From Deltaproteobacteria bacterium (lineage in GTDB: Bacteria > Bdellovibrionota_C > UBA2361 > OMII01), in contig CANIHJ010000017.1 of the NCBI GenBank assembly GCA_947467385.1, positions 1-32,117 of the forward strand: a DNA stretch of 32,117 nt, read 5' to 3'. Position numbers and translations under genes: made by a program. The notes beneath the pieces were generated by a model that was not told where the DNA came from, searched no databases, and saw only the letters and a program-made list of their open reading frames with translations. Positions 1 to 7,200 of this stretch are shown here, one piece after another (positions within the stretch are counted from its first letter, which is position 1; each line of letters opens with the position of its first letter).

Positions 1-869
1 ATCGACGAGAACTGCGAGCATCCCCGCGCAAGGCCGAACACGGCGCGCATCCGGCCCTCCTCCGGCAGCTCCCCAAATTTCTCGCTGAATAGCTCGCGCA
101 CGTTCTTACGCAGCACCGCCAACTCAAAACAGCGGTCGGCAATCACGTTGGCTTTCTCGACATTGATGAGTGCCAGGATCGTTATGGCGAGCCTCTCGGC
201 GTCGCCGAGAGAGTCATAGGATACGCCCCCGACATCGATCCCGCCAAAAAGTGTAGTGTCCCCAAATCGGGCAGCCTCAACGAGCTTGTCGAGCACCCTT
301 GGGCGCCACACCTTCTCGTGAAGCTGCGGATTGGCAAACGACTCAAGCAGCACCCGGCATAGGATCGAGTCCGGATCGATGTTGCCTGCGCTTGTGATGC
401 CCACGAGGTTGAGCGGCCCTCCGTGTGGCAACGACAGGAGCCCCTTCGCCCAGAGGTCCGGCAGCGCCGCCGACACGAGCTCCGCACCTGTCAATTCGCA
501 GCCAGCAGCTTCGGCCAGCGGAGCAGCACCGCCGTGGTGATCGCACAGGATGACGTTCGGATAAGCTGCCAGGTCATTGAAGAGCCGCTGGGACGTCAAG
601 CCAGCTGGACTAACATCATAGAGGACGGCAACCGCATAATCCCCTCCCCGCTCGACCCTCACCGCATCAACATGCGGCATAGAGAGCATTCCCTCAGGAA
701 TAACGGCGAATGAAACATTGAGGTCATGCCATGCCGGAGAGCTTCCCCGAGCGTCCCGTGCCTCAATCTTAGGGAGAGAGACTGAGGCATCGATGGTGGT
801 GCCGGAAGACAGCCCTGCATCAGCGCGAGGCTCCTGCAGTTTTGATTTAGGCTCGATTCCGCCACTCAT
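1..869 (-). CDS. DHH-motif protein, C-terminus cut off by window edge
   Basis: An open frame enters from the left edge and gives 289 residues with no stop. A 'YDVSPAGL' segment about 28 residues before 'VILCDHH' resembles motifs II and III of DHH phosphoesterases (metal-dependent hydrolysis of phosphodiesters or polyphosphate). The usual N-terminal motif I is not evident; a later 'NIDPDSI' could supply acidic ligands, so the family is uncertain. There is no signal peptide, so it is probably cytoplasmic. ATG 869 is preferred because GGGAAG lies just upstream of it; ATG 881 in the same frame has no spaced ribosome site. It follows the frameshifted secreted gene by about 40 bases on the same strand, so the two may be cotranscribed. 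Coding nature is well supported; function is not. Confidence 0.72.
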   Translation of the reverse strand, partial: MSGGIEPKSKLQEPRADAGLSSGTTIDASVSLPKIEARDARGSSPAWHDLNVSFAVIPEGMLSMPHVDAVRVERGGDYAVAVLYDVSPAGLTSQRLFNDLAAYPNVILCDHHGGAAPLAEAAGCELTGAELVSAALPDLWAKGLLSLPHGGPLNLVGITSAGNIDPDSILCRVLLESFANPQLHEKVWRPRVLDKLVEAARFGDTTLFGGIDVGGVSYDSLGDAERLAITILALINVEKANVIADRCFELAVLRKNVRELFSEKFGELPEEGRMRAVFGLARGCSQFSS

Positions 870-906
870 TGAGCTTCCCATTCCCTGCGCGAGGCTGTCC
901 CGCGTC

Positions 907-1483
907 CTACGAATTCGAAATCCTCTCTTTTATGTAATCGTCACAATCCACGCCCAACTCAATGCCCAATATCGCCCGCGGATATCCGCACAACTCGCCG
1001 AGCCTAATGTATTGGAAGTGCAGCGTGTTCCCCATTGGCCATGTAGGCACGGATGTTGGGGGAAGAGGCCTCCGAGATCTCGAGCGAGAAGGGAAACGAG
1101 GCTGTTGTGGGCTGGGTTTGGACCTGAATCTTCGACACCCTTCGATCCCCATCGTAGAGCCCAGCAGAGGTAATGCACTCTCCTTCAACGGTGCCAGAGA
1201 CAACGGCACCCGCCTGGCTTTGTATCGTGATGCGGGGCTGCCGCATCGCACTCCCTCGGCGCTTCACGCACTCGCTCTTGCGCATGCTCGTATCAGGCGC
1301 GGCACTGGGCATGAGCCTGTCGCGAGAGTAGTCGATGCGGGGATCGGGAACCTCTCCCGGCTGCAGCACCCCATCAGTGTCGCGGGGCGCACGTGAGGAT
1401 TGGGCAGAGCTCTTGACTGCCGCGAATCCACACAGCCATATAAGGGCAACAGCAACAGCAGCGAAAAGATGTCGTGAGCGCAT
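907..1483 (-). CDS. secreted hypothetical protein with an apparent one-base frameshift
   Basis: The N-terminus is a typical signal peptide (MRSRHLF, then a hydrophobic run, ending near KSSA). A mature region rich in Ser, Gln and Thr follows. The initial frame stops at 1004-1006 after a short unconvincing tail. Removing one G from the GGGG run at 1033-1030 joins 'YMANG' to 'NTLHFQYIRLGELCG' and a further protein-like tail ending KERISNS, with the stop at 907. The intact gene would encode about 190 residues. This is either a sequencing or assembly error, a recent pseudogene, or slippage. ATG 1501 in the same frame is an alternative start; the signal peptide works from either. No family recognised. 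It lies divergent from the CPPC protein gene and upstream of the DHH-motif gene. Confidence 0.6.
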
Positions 1484-1614
1484 GTCAGACGATAGTCGCA
1501 TACCAAGGCGAGAGCACAATCCTCCGGATGAGCCCCTCCTTAGGTGAGCCCACAAAGAGCCTTGTACCCTCCTGCATCAGTGATTTACAAACGGTTAAAA
1601 GAGAAGGAGTTGTA

Positions 1615-1643
1615 GGGCGTTACTTGCCCAATGCGGAACGCCC
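1615..1643. other. inverted repeat in divergent intergenic region
   Basis: A perfect 7-base inverted repeat, GGGCGTT at 1615-1621 and AACGCCC at 1637-1643, is separated by 15 bases. It sits between the divergent genes starting at 1483 (minus) and 1724 (plus). It has no following T-run, so a terminator is unlikely. It could be an operator or a leader hairpin of the plus gene. No promoter could be assigned with confidence nearby. Confidence 0.35.
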
Positions 1644-1723
1644 AATCAGCGACAGCCAGCTACAAGGCACCAGATCGCGTTTGAGGCCGCATAACAACTC
1701 ATAGAACGAGGTAGCATTACCGT

Positions 1724-2059
1724 ATGGCTGTCAGAATTGTCCTTGCCCTCATCTTTGCCTGCGGAGTGGGCTCCGCCAGCGCTGCGCACTCCCAGGACAG
1801 CGCAGATAGCCCTGCGCAGCCGCAGTTGTGGGTCACGATGCACACTGCCCCAATCGATGATTACTGCCCCCCCTGCATCGCCTCGGAGATGCTCCTCAAG
1901 AATTCGGGCGTCGAGTTCAAGAAGGTGCTTGAGCCGATGGGCCCGTGGCCCTGGTTTCAGCTCACCGACAGCGGCGGCAACCAGCGCACCATCCGCGGCG
2001 GCCTCTCGCAAGAGGACGTCGACGCAATCAAGCGCGGAGAGTTTCCCAAGCGGCGCTAG
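1724..2059 (+). CDS. small periplasmic thioredoxin-like protein with a CPPC motif
   Basis: A 111-residue protein with a signal peptide (residues 1-20, ending ASA or thereabouts) and a mature part of about 90 residues. 'WVTMHTAPIDDYCPPCIASE' puts a CPPC pair after a beta-strand, as in glutaredoxin and thioredoxin folds, followed by a helix ('SEMLLKNSGVEF') and a second strand ('KKVLEP'). A clear cis-proline motif is not seen, though 'GPWPWF' could serve. The inferred role is thiol-disulfide exchange in the periplasm; the partner is unknown. The nearest ribosome-site-like bases are GAGG about 12 bases upstream of the ATG. It converges on the 52-codon gene with an 8-base gap. The exported product and CxxC are visible; redox activity is inference. 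Confidence 0.75.
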   Translation: MAVRIVLALIFACGVGSASAAHSQDSADSPAQPQLWVTMHTAPIDDYCPPCIASEMLLKNSGVEFKKVLEPMGPWPWFQLTDSGGNQRTIRGGLSQEDVDAIKRGEFPKRR

Positions 2060-2067
2060 AAGTCGGC

Positions 2068-2226
2068 CTAGTGGACCTGCCCCTCACGCTCTGCGCGGTA
2101 GAAGCAAAGCGTCTCGCGCAGGAGCGCAAAATCGTCCTGTTCGCACAACGTCTCAAGGAAGCAGAGCCCAAGCTCTGAAGCATCAAGGCTGGCCAGTGTA
2201 GTGTCGAGTGCGTCTGAAGTTCTCAT
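2068..2226 (-). CDS. 52-residue hypothetical protein
   Basis: A short frame of 52 codons. It starts ATG AGA ACT with AAGGGA six to seven bases upstream and ends in TAG at 2068-2070. The product is acidic and likely all-helical ('DALDTTLASLDASELGLCFLETL', with the later part 'DDFALLRETL'), with three Cys residues in the LC, TLC and TLC contexts, no signal peptide and no membrane segment. Codon choice (CTC, GAG, CGC, GAC) matches the neighbours. The opposite-strand frame across the same bases is a poorer candidate because it lacks a proper start. Family unrecognised; it could be a small regulator or adaptor. It is divergent from the SIMPL gene across 227 bases. Confidence 0.55.
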   Translation of the reverse strand: MRTSDALDTTLASLDASELGLCFLETLCEQDDFALLRETLCFYRAEREGQVH

Positions 2227-2313
2227 ATCGGTCCCTTAGGTTTATTTCTGGGAGGTTCATCTCCCCGCCCATCGTTGAGCGCCTGGGGACAATCGCACAT
2301 AGGTGCCGCCACG

Positions 2314-2342
2314 TTGTCACAATGAGTTCAAAAATTTGTAAA
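2314..2342 (+). promoter_or_regulatory. candidate promoter of SIMPL gene
   Basis: TTGTCA at 2314-2319 and TGTAAA at 2337-2342 are separated by 17 bases in an AT-richer patch about 110 bases upstream of the SIMPL start. The -35 also forms the near-palindrome TTGTCACAA (2314-2322), which could be a regulator half-site shared with the divergent 52-codon gene. The -10 match is weak. Confidence 0.3.
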
Positions 2343-2453
2343 AGATTTGTCATGCGCCCCCCGGGTGCTCGAGGTTCGCCCCTCTTTTTTCCTTTCGCTC
2401 TCGGCCCAATCGGGGCAGCATAAGGGCTCAACGCATACCCCCCAGGCACCCAT

Positions 2454-3182
2454 ATGAGAAGAATCCCGCTCCTTGCCGCCCTATGTCTATCCCTGAGCCC
2501 CGTGTTGGGGGCGAATGACGCCGCGGCCAACGAGGGGCGCCATGGCCCCCGTGGCATCACGGTCACGGGCGAGTGCCTCACGAAGGTTGCGCAGGACCGT
2601 GGCGCAGTAACAGTCGGCTCATCGTCGCTTTCGAAGGACGCACGCAAGGCGGCCGAGGAGGCATTTAAGGCCCACGAAGTCATTAAGGCTGATGTCGCCG
2701 CGCTTAAGCTCAAGGATGCCGAGCAGCGCACCGTTGCCACCACCGTCACCGAAGAGTGCACCTACCCGCATGATGGCAAGCGTGTGTGCACCGGCTATCG
2801 TGCCACGGTGTCGACCCGCTTTGAGACCTCTGACATCCCTCGCCTCGGGGATATCCTGGCCGTGGCGGCCAAGCGCGGCGCAGAGGAGATCTCGCAGCTT
2901 GAAACCTTCGTCTCTGCCGACAAGGATAAGGAGGCGCGCGAGGCATGCCTTGAGGTCGCCACGAAAAACGCCCTGCGCAAGGCGCAGAAACTTGCGTCCG
3001 GAGCGGGCGTATCCCTCGGTAAGCTAGAGGCTATCAATGAGGGATTCGAGGAAACGCCCGTCGTTTCCCGGTTTGCCCAGCACAAGGCCTTCGGCGATGT
3101 GGCGATGGCGGCGGCTCCGTCGATCGAGACACAAGCAGAAGACCTCCGCGTTACCGTCACAGCGGTCTACGCCATCAATTAA
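2454..3182 (+). CDS. SIMPL-domain (DUF541) periplasmic protein
   Basis: A 242-residue protein. Residues 1-20 form a signal peptide (MRRIPLLAALCLSLSPVLGA). The SIMPL domain follows from about residue 34: the opening strand 'GITVTGE', the long helical middle (60-95), 'GYRATVSTRFET' near 115-125, the 'ATKNALRKAQKLASGAGVSLGKL' helix typical of the family (about 168-191), and a closing strand 'DLRVTVTAVYAI'. YggE/BP26-type relatives are secreted or periplasmic and form oligomers; molecular function is poorly defined, with links to oxidative stress in E. coli. Two Cys (102, 112) flank a short loop in the centre and may form a disulfide; this is not a general family feature as far as I know. Own promoter likely at 2314-2342. 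Confidence 0.88.
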   Translation: MRRIPLLAALCLSLSPVLGANDAAANEGRHGPRGITVTGECLTKVAQDRGAVTVGSSSLSKDARKAAEEAFKAHEVIKADVAALKLKDAEQRTVATTVTEECTYPHDGKRVCTGYRATVSTRFETSDIPRLGDILAVAAKRGAEEISQLETFVSADKDKEAREACLEVATKNALRKAQKLASGAGVSLGKLEAINEGFEETPVVSRFAQHKAFGDVAMAAAPSIETQAEDLRVTVTAVYAIN

Positions 3183-3257
3183 ATGCAGAATTTGTACGGG
3201 ACGACTCGGACACAAAGGCTAAGAGCCTGTGCAGAGATATAGTTAACGAGAGTAGCC

Positions 3258-3680
3258 ATGAACAAGCTCGCTCACTGGACCATCGATCACATCGGCATCG
3301 CAGTTTCAAGCCTCGACGAGGCGATATCCTTCTATGAGCAAAAGCTCGGGGCCGCTCTCTGCCTGCGCGAAACGATCGAGGCCTCTGGAGTCGAGCTCGC
3401 ATTCATCAACACCGGCGACTCGAGGGTCGAGCTCCTCGCTCCCACCCGCAGCGATGCCGCCATCGGCAAGTTTCTGGCCTCGCACGGGCCGGGCCTGCAC
3501 CACATCTGCTACCGCGTAGCCGACATTAAGGTCGAGCTGGCACGGCTAGCGGCCGACGGGTGCACCCTAATTGACTCTGTTCCCCGCCCGGGAGCGGCCC
3601 ATTCCCAGATCGCCTTTATTTCGCCGAAGTCCTTCATGGGCGTCCTCACCGAGCTAGTCGAATACCCAAGCAAGGCATAA
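3258..3680 (+). CDS. mce: methylmalonyl-CoA epimerase
   Basis: A 140-residue VOC-fold protein, the usual length. It interconverts (2R)- and (2S)-methylmalonyl-CoA, linking propionyl-CoA metabolism to succinyl-CoA. Visible features: 'IDHIGIAV' with His11, 'SRVELLAP' with Glu58, 'GLHHICY' with His81/His82, and 'VLTELVEY' with Glu132. These match the metal-ligand pattern of the family, here in two beta-alpha-beta-beta-beta halves. The start ATG has GAGAG about 8 bases upstream and a TATAGT hexamer at 3236-3241, suggesting a short leader. No mutase or carboxylase gene lies in the window, so it is unlinked from its pathway. A glyoxalase-superfamily paralogue with another substrate is the main alternative. 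Confidence 0.87.
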   Translation: MNKLAHWTIDHIGIAVSSLDEAISFYEQKLGAALCLRETIEASGVELAFINTGDSRVELLAPTRSDAAIGKFLASHGPGLHHICYRVADIKVELARLAADGCTLIDSVPRPGAAHSQIAFISPKSFMGVLTELVEYPSKA

Positions 3681-3752
3681 AGTCGTGTAACATCAATGTC
3701 TTAGAAAGACTCGAAGCAAGCCTGACGCACGTCCGAGAGTAAGGTTTTAACC

Positions 3753-3761
3753 TGTGATAAT
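3753..3761 (+). promoter_or_regulatory. candidate extended -10 promoter
   Basis: TGTGATAAT fits an extended -10 element (TG, one base, GATAAT). It lies 30 bases upstream of the start of the Cys-rich secreted protein gene. No good -35 hexamer is visible at 16-18 bases, as is tolerated for extended -10 promoters. It would also transcribe the overlapping SGNH hydrolase gene. Confidence 0.4.
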
Positions 3762-3791
3762 TTGGCGCAGGCAACGACGCGGTGATATTCT

Positions 3792-4232
3792 ATGTCGGTT
3801 GTCCAAAGGAAGCGTATGGCTCTCAGAGTAACTGTCGTATCCCTCATAACACTTTTCTGTGCGGTGCCGGCGTGTCACGCCGTAGAGGCTCAACCATGCC
3901 TAGATCAGGTTAAGGAGTGCTTCGGCTACACCGATGCGCAGCGTGACCGGTGCTTCAAGCGGGTTGCGGAGGCTGCTGAATGCGCTTCCTCAGATGTCGG
4001 CGTGCTTGCGCGGCGGCGCGCTGAGTTCTCGACACTCGTCCCGAACGACGCTCCGACCGGCCCATCGTTCCTGGGGCCCCAGCTCGTAGACCGCGCGTGC
4101 ATCGCGAAGTTTGACAGCGCATGGTCCGGCGCCCTCGTAAAGGGCGAGACCTCTGCGGAGACTAACGCAAATCTCTTGAGCTCGCTTGAGCGTTGCGCGT
4201 ATAACCAAGCCTCTGATGTAATGCGCCCGTAA
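3792..4232 (+). CDS. small Cys-rich secreted protein
   Basis: A 146-residue product with an N-terminal basic stretch (QRKR), a hydrophobic core (about 10-25) and a cleavage-like 'ACHA'. The mature part has paired cysteines: 'CLDQVKEC', then 'DRCFKRVAEAAEC', and two more further on ('RACIAK', 'ERCAYN'), suggesting disulfides in the periplasm. The spacing of the first four Cys suggests a small helical hairpin. No family recognised. An internal ATG at 3816 has AAAGGA just upstream and would shorten the signal peptide; 3792 is kept because it includes the basic n-region. The stop overlaps the next start by one base (TAATG), so translation of the SGNH hydrolase is probably coupled and the two may act together. 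Confidence 0.72.
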   Translation: MSVVQRKRMALRVTVVSLITLFCAVPACHAVEAQPCLDQVKECFGYTDAQRDRCFKRVAEAAECASSDVGVLARRRAEFSTLVPNDAPTGPSFLGPQLVDRACIAKFDSAWSGALVKGETSAETNANLLSSLERCAYNQASDVMRP

Positions 4233-5470
4233 TGTCCTTTGGGCCCGATCTCGCTGCAATGAACAACGTCCCCGCCGCAAAACTGACCCTGCGCCAGGCG
4301 CTCTTCCTGTTGGTAGTCGTGCCCATCTTCTTCCTGCTAACGCTCGAAATGGGGGCGCGGGTGCTTGAGATCTTTTGGGCCAGCAAGTCGTCAGGCGCAA
4401 ACGCGCCGCAGGTGCTTGAGATGCCAACGTGGATGCTCAAGGAGGCGAACTCCACCACGCGCCCGAAAGTCGACAAGGATGACCTCGAGTGGCTTAACCT
4501 TTTTCAGGAGGGCAACGGCTATCGGGTCAACCTCAAGCCCAATGCATCGGCCAACGTCAAAAATACCTTCAGCCTTATCCCCTCAGACCGCAACCGCCGG
4601 CGGGTCATTCAGTCAAACTCGATAGGCTTCCGGAGCCCTGAGATCTCCAGGAGCAAGCCCACCTCAACCTTCCGCATCCTTGTGTTTGGGGACTCAAGCT
4701 CGTTTGGGTGGGGAGTCAACGCCGAGGAGAGTTGGTCGTCGCTCCTTCAAAAGAGGCTTCAGGAAGAGCACCCGAAGTCGAAGATTGAGGTGGCGAATTT
4801 TGCCATTCCGGGCGATTCCTCTGCTTATGGGCGGCTCATCTTCGACGCTTTCGCGCCGGAATACGAGTCTGATCTCGTCATCTTGGGCTTCGGGGCGAAT
4901 GACGCCAAGCTCGTCTTCACAAGCCACACCGATCAGGTGTCCCGTTTCAGCAACAACTCGCTCCTCGGCGATACCAGGCGACTCCTGAGGCACAGCGCGC
5001 TCTTCAGGGGCTTTGAGCGTGCTCTGGCACCCAAGCGGCCATCGGCAGAGGAAGTTGCAAAGAAGCTCGCCTCACAGCGCCGGGTCGCCGCAGTCTCGCG
5101 AGGGGCATATGCGGACAACCTGACCTACATGGCGGCCAAGGCTCGCGAGCTGGGCAACAGGAATGCGCTCATCCTCACGCTTTGCACCCCAGGCGACTAC
5201 GCGCGGGAAGCGCGCGTAGCGGCAAAGAGAACCCAATCCCTTTCCTTTAATGGGCAAGGATCCCTCATTCGCCTCATATCGAAGGCGAAAAGCGGCGAGG
5301 CATACCCGGAATACGTTCAGGCCATGCAGGAGTCATACCCCTCTTCTCTGCGCCAGAACGACCGTTTCTACATTACGTCGGATGGTTGCCATCCAAACGA
5401 GCTGGGGCACCGGTATATCGCTGACAGGGTTGCATCCATCATCGACAGGGCTGGCCTGATCGGAGGCTAA
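4232..5470 (+). CDS. membrane-anchored SGNH/GDSL hydrolase
   Basis: A 412-residue protein. A membrane segment at about 21-41 ('ALFLLVVVPIFFLLTLEMG') probably anchors it to the inner membrane with the catalytic part outside. Block I 'ILVFGDSSSFGWGV' carries nucleophile Ser155, 'NFAIPGDSSAYGRL' gives the oxyanion glycine (about 194), 'GFGANDAK' gives Asn223, and 'DGCHPNELGH' gives Asp384 and His387. All SGNH blocks are therefore present. Family members deacetylate or hydrolyse esters on polysaccharides, lipids or peptidoglycan; the substrate here is unknown. Residues 55-150 form an extra N-terminal module with 'NSIGFRSPEI', which is common in AlgX-like and other surface-associated SGNH proteins. 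Start by TAATG overlap with the secreted Cys-rich protein. Confidence 0.83.
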   Translation: MSFGPDLAAMNNVPAAKLTLRQALFLLVVVPIFFLLTLEMGARVLEIFWASKSSGANAPQVLEMPTWMLKEANSTTRPKVDKDDLEWLNLFQEGNGYRVNLKPNASANVKNTFSLIPSDRNRRRVIQSNSIGFRSPEISRSKPTSTFRILVFGDSSSFGWGVNAEESWSSLLQKRLQEEHPKSKIEVANFAIPGDSSAYGRLIFDAFAPEYESDLVILGFGANDAKLVFTSHTDQVSRFSNNSLLGDTRRLLRHSALFRGFERALAPKRPSAEEVAKKLASQRRVAAVSRGAYADNLTYMAAKARELGNRNALILTLCTPGDYAREARVAAKRTQSLSFNGQGSLIRLISKAKSGEAYPEYVQAMQESYPSSLRQNDRFYITSDGCHPNELGHRYIADRVASIIDRAGLIGG

Positions 5471-5491
5471 GTTCCCAAGCCTCGCGCCCCT

Positions 5492-5515
5492 CCGCCAGAA
5501 AAGCCGTTTTGGCGG
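5492..5515 (+). other. hairpin after SGNH hydrolase gene
   Basis: CCGCCA (5492-5497) pairs with TGGCGG (5510-5515) and the stem extends inwards through GAA/TTT with one G-T pair. It lies about 20 bases after the SGNH stop. There is no downstream T-run, so it may be a weak terminator or an mRNA 3' end stabiliser. It sits just upstream of the proposed purE promoter. Confidence 0.4.
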
Positions 5516-5536
5516 GCCCATAGCTCCCCTAAACGT

Positions 5537-5565
5537 TTGACTCTCCCCGTCCTTCCTCATACCCT
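5537..5565 (+). promoter_or_regulatory. candidate purEK promoter
   Basis: TTGACT at 5537-5542 is a five-of-six match to a -35 box. With 17-base spacing, TACCCT at 5560-5565 is a weak -10. Transcription would then start at or within a base or two of the purE ATG at 5573, predicting a leaderless or almost leaderless mRNA. This agrees with the absence of any Shine-Dalgarno sequence before that ATG. Confidence 0.45.
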
Positions 5566-5572
5566 TTGCGGC

Positions 5573-6085
5573 ATGACACACACCGTATCACCCCTCGTCG
5601 GCGTCATTATGGGCTCCCAGTCCGACTGGGAGACAATGGAAGCCGCAGTTCAGTCCCTCGAAAACATGGGCATCCCGTATGAGACTAAGATCGTCTCAGC
5701 ACACCGCACCCCGGAGCTGCTGATGTCGTATGCGTCCGAAGCCGCGCAGCGCGGGCTTGAGGTCATCATCGCGGGAGCGGGCGGGGCGGCCCACCTTCCC
5801 GGCATGACCGCATCGGTCACGCACCTTCCTGTCATCGGTGTTCCGGTTGAGTCAAAGAGCCTCCAGGGCCTCGACTCACTCCTTTCAATTGTACAGATGC
5901 CGGCAGGCATCCCCGTTGCCACGGTCGCAATCGGCAAGGCCGGCGCAACGAATGCAGGGCTCCTGGCGGCCTCAATCATCGGCATCAAGCGCCCGGAGAT
6001 CGCCGAGCGGGTGAAGGCGTTCCGCAAGGAGCAGACGAGCAAGGTGCTTGCAGCTCCCGCTCCGGGAACGAAAGCAGGGTCATAG
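5573..6085 (+). CDS. purE: N5-carboxyaminoimidazole ribonucleotide mutase (class I PurE)
   Basis: A 170-residue protein, the usual length. It converts N5-CAIR to CAIR in de novo purine synthesis. '[12 protein letters not shown]' (12-23), 'VSAHRTPE' (41-48, with catalytic His44), '[12 protein letters not shown]' (68-79) and '[10 protein letters not shown]' are the class I PurE signatures. The presence of purK right after supports the bacterial two-step route rather than a direct AIR carboxylase. I chose ATG 5573 because residue 1 then falls just before the first strand; an upstream ATG at 5537 overlaps the likely -35 box. Seven bases separate its stop from the purK start. Probably one transcript with purK. 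Confidence 0.95.
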   Translation: MTHTVSPLVGVIMGSQSDWETMEAAVQSLENMGIPYETKIVSAHRTPELLMSYASEAAQRGLEVIIAGAGGAAHLPGMTASVTHLPVIGVPVESKSLQGLDSLLSIVQMPAGIPVATVAIGKAGATNAGLLAASIIGIKRPEIAERVKAFRKEQTSKVLAAPAPGTKAGS

Positions 6086-6092
6086 TGGTAGC

Positions 6093-7178
6093 ATGAAGAT
6101 CGGGGTCCTCGGCTCGGGACAGCTTGGCAGGATGTTGGCGCTCGCAGGGATGCCGCTTGGCCACTCATTCTCGTTTTTCGACGCCTCCGCGAGCACATGC
6201 ACCGAAGGCCTCGGCCCCGTAACAGTGGCTCCGTTTGACGACATCAAGGCCCTCACGGTCTTTGCGAAAGGGTGCGACGTCGTCACGTATGAATTTGAGA
6301 ACGTTCCGTGCAACGCTGCCAGCGCAATTCAGGCAGTTGTGCCCGTCTATCCCCCACCGCGTGCGCTTGAAGTTTCGCAGGACAGGGTCGTTGAGAAGGA
6401 GTTCCTGCAGTCCCTCGGGATAGCGGTTCCGGCCTTCATGGCAGCCTCTACCCGCGACGAGCTGATCGCTGCATGCAGGGCTGTCGGCACCCCATGCATC
6501 GTGAAGACGCGGCGGCTCGGCTACGATGGCAAGGGGCAGGCCCGCATCTCCTCGCCCGAGGATGCAGAGAGGGTGTGGGAAGATCTCGGTGGGGTTCCCC
6601 TGATTGTTGAGGCCTTCGTGCCCTTCTCCAGAGAGCTTTCCGTCATCGCGGTGCGCGGCATCGATGGCCAGATTAAGTCCTACCCCCTCGCCTACAACAT
6701 TCACCGCGCAGGCATCCTCCATCGCTCGGAGATTCCCGCGCCAGGTATCTCACAAAGCTTGGCCCAGGATGCGTACTCGATAGCAGCCAGGGTGCTCAAC
6801 GAGCTGCAGTACGTCGGCGTGCTCGCGATCGAGCTCTTTGAGGTTGACGGGAAGCTCGTCGCGAATGAGATGGCGCCGCGCGTGCACAACTCAGGCCACG
6901 CAACGATAGATGGCTCAACAACGAGCCAGTTCGAGAACCACATCCGCGCCATAGCCGGCTCGGCTCTCGGCAGCGCCGTCTCTCGGGCACCGGCGGTCAT
7001 GTACAACATCGTTGGAACCCTGCCGCCGGAACAGTCGGTTAAGGACATCCAGTGCGCAAAGCTGCACCTGTACGGAAAGTCGCCTCGGCCAGGCCGCAAG
7101 TTGGGTCACGTAACCCTCATTCATCCCTCGGCAGACGACGAGAATGCGCTGGAGCAGCTCGTCCGTGGCGAACGGTAG
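6093..7178 (+). CDS. purK: N5-carboxyaminoimidazole ribonucleotide synthase
   Basis: A 361-residue ATP-grasp enzyme, near the family's typical length. It uses ATP and bicarbonate to carboxylate AIR to N5-CAIR, the substrate of PurE. 'KIGVLGSGQLGRMLALAG' at residues 2-19 is the family's N-terminal pre-ATP-grasp signature. 'CIVKTRRLGYDGKGQ' holds the ATP-binding lysine and glycine-rich loop. 'VEAFVPFSRELSVI' follows, and 'LFEVDGKLVANEMAPRVHNSGH' is the metal- and substrate-binding segment. ATG 6093 is chosen because an in-frame upstream start would overlap purE and add 15 unrelated residues. The ribosome site is weak (GGTAG), consistent with coupling to purE. It is followed after 22 bases by the YceI-like gene. 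Confidence 0.95.
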   Translation: MKIGVLGSGQLGRMLALAGMPLGHSFSFFDASASTCTEGLGPVTVAPFDDIKALTVFAKGCDVVTYEFENVPCNAASAIQAVVPVYPPPRALEVSQDRVVEKEFLQSLGIAVPAFMAASTRDELIAACRAVGTPCIVKTRRLGYDGKGQARISSPEDAERVWEDLGGVPLIVEAFVPFSRELSVIAVRGIDGQIKSYPLAYNIHRAGILHRSEIPAPGISQSLAQDAYSIAARVLNELQYVGVLAIELFEVDGKLVANEMAPRVHNSGHATIDGSTTSQFENHIRAIAGSALGSAVSRAPAVMYNIVGTLPPEQSVKDIQCAKLHLYGKSPRPGRKLGHVTLIHPSADDENALEQLVRGER

Positions 7179-7200
7179 CGGAAGCGGCTACACTGGGCGC

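Noticed and set aside
718-1173. A 151-codon plus-strand frame at the left side
   Set aside because: It opposes both the DHH-motif gene and the frameshifted secreted gene and has no plausible protein features.
2208-2423. A 71-codon plus-strand frame before the SIMPL gene
   Set aside because: It lacks a ribosome site, runs across the probable promoter region and opposes the 52-codon gene.
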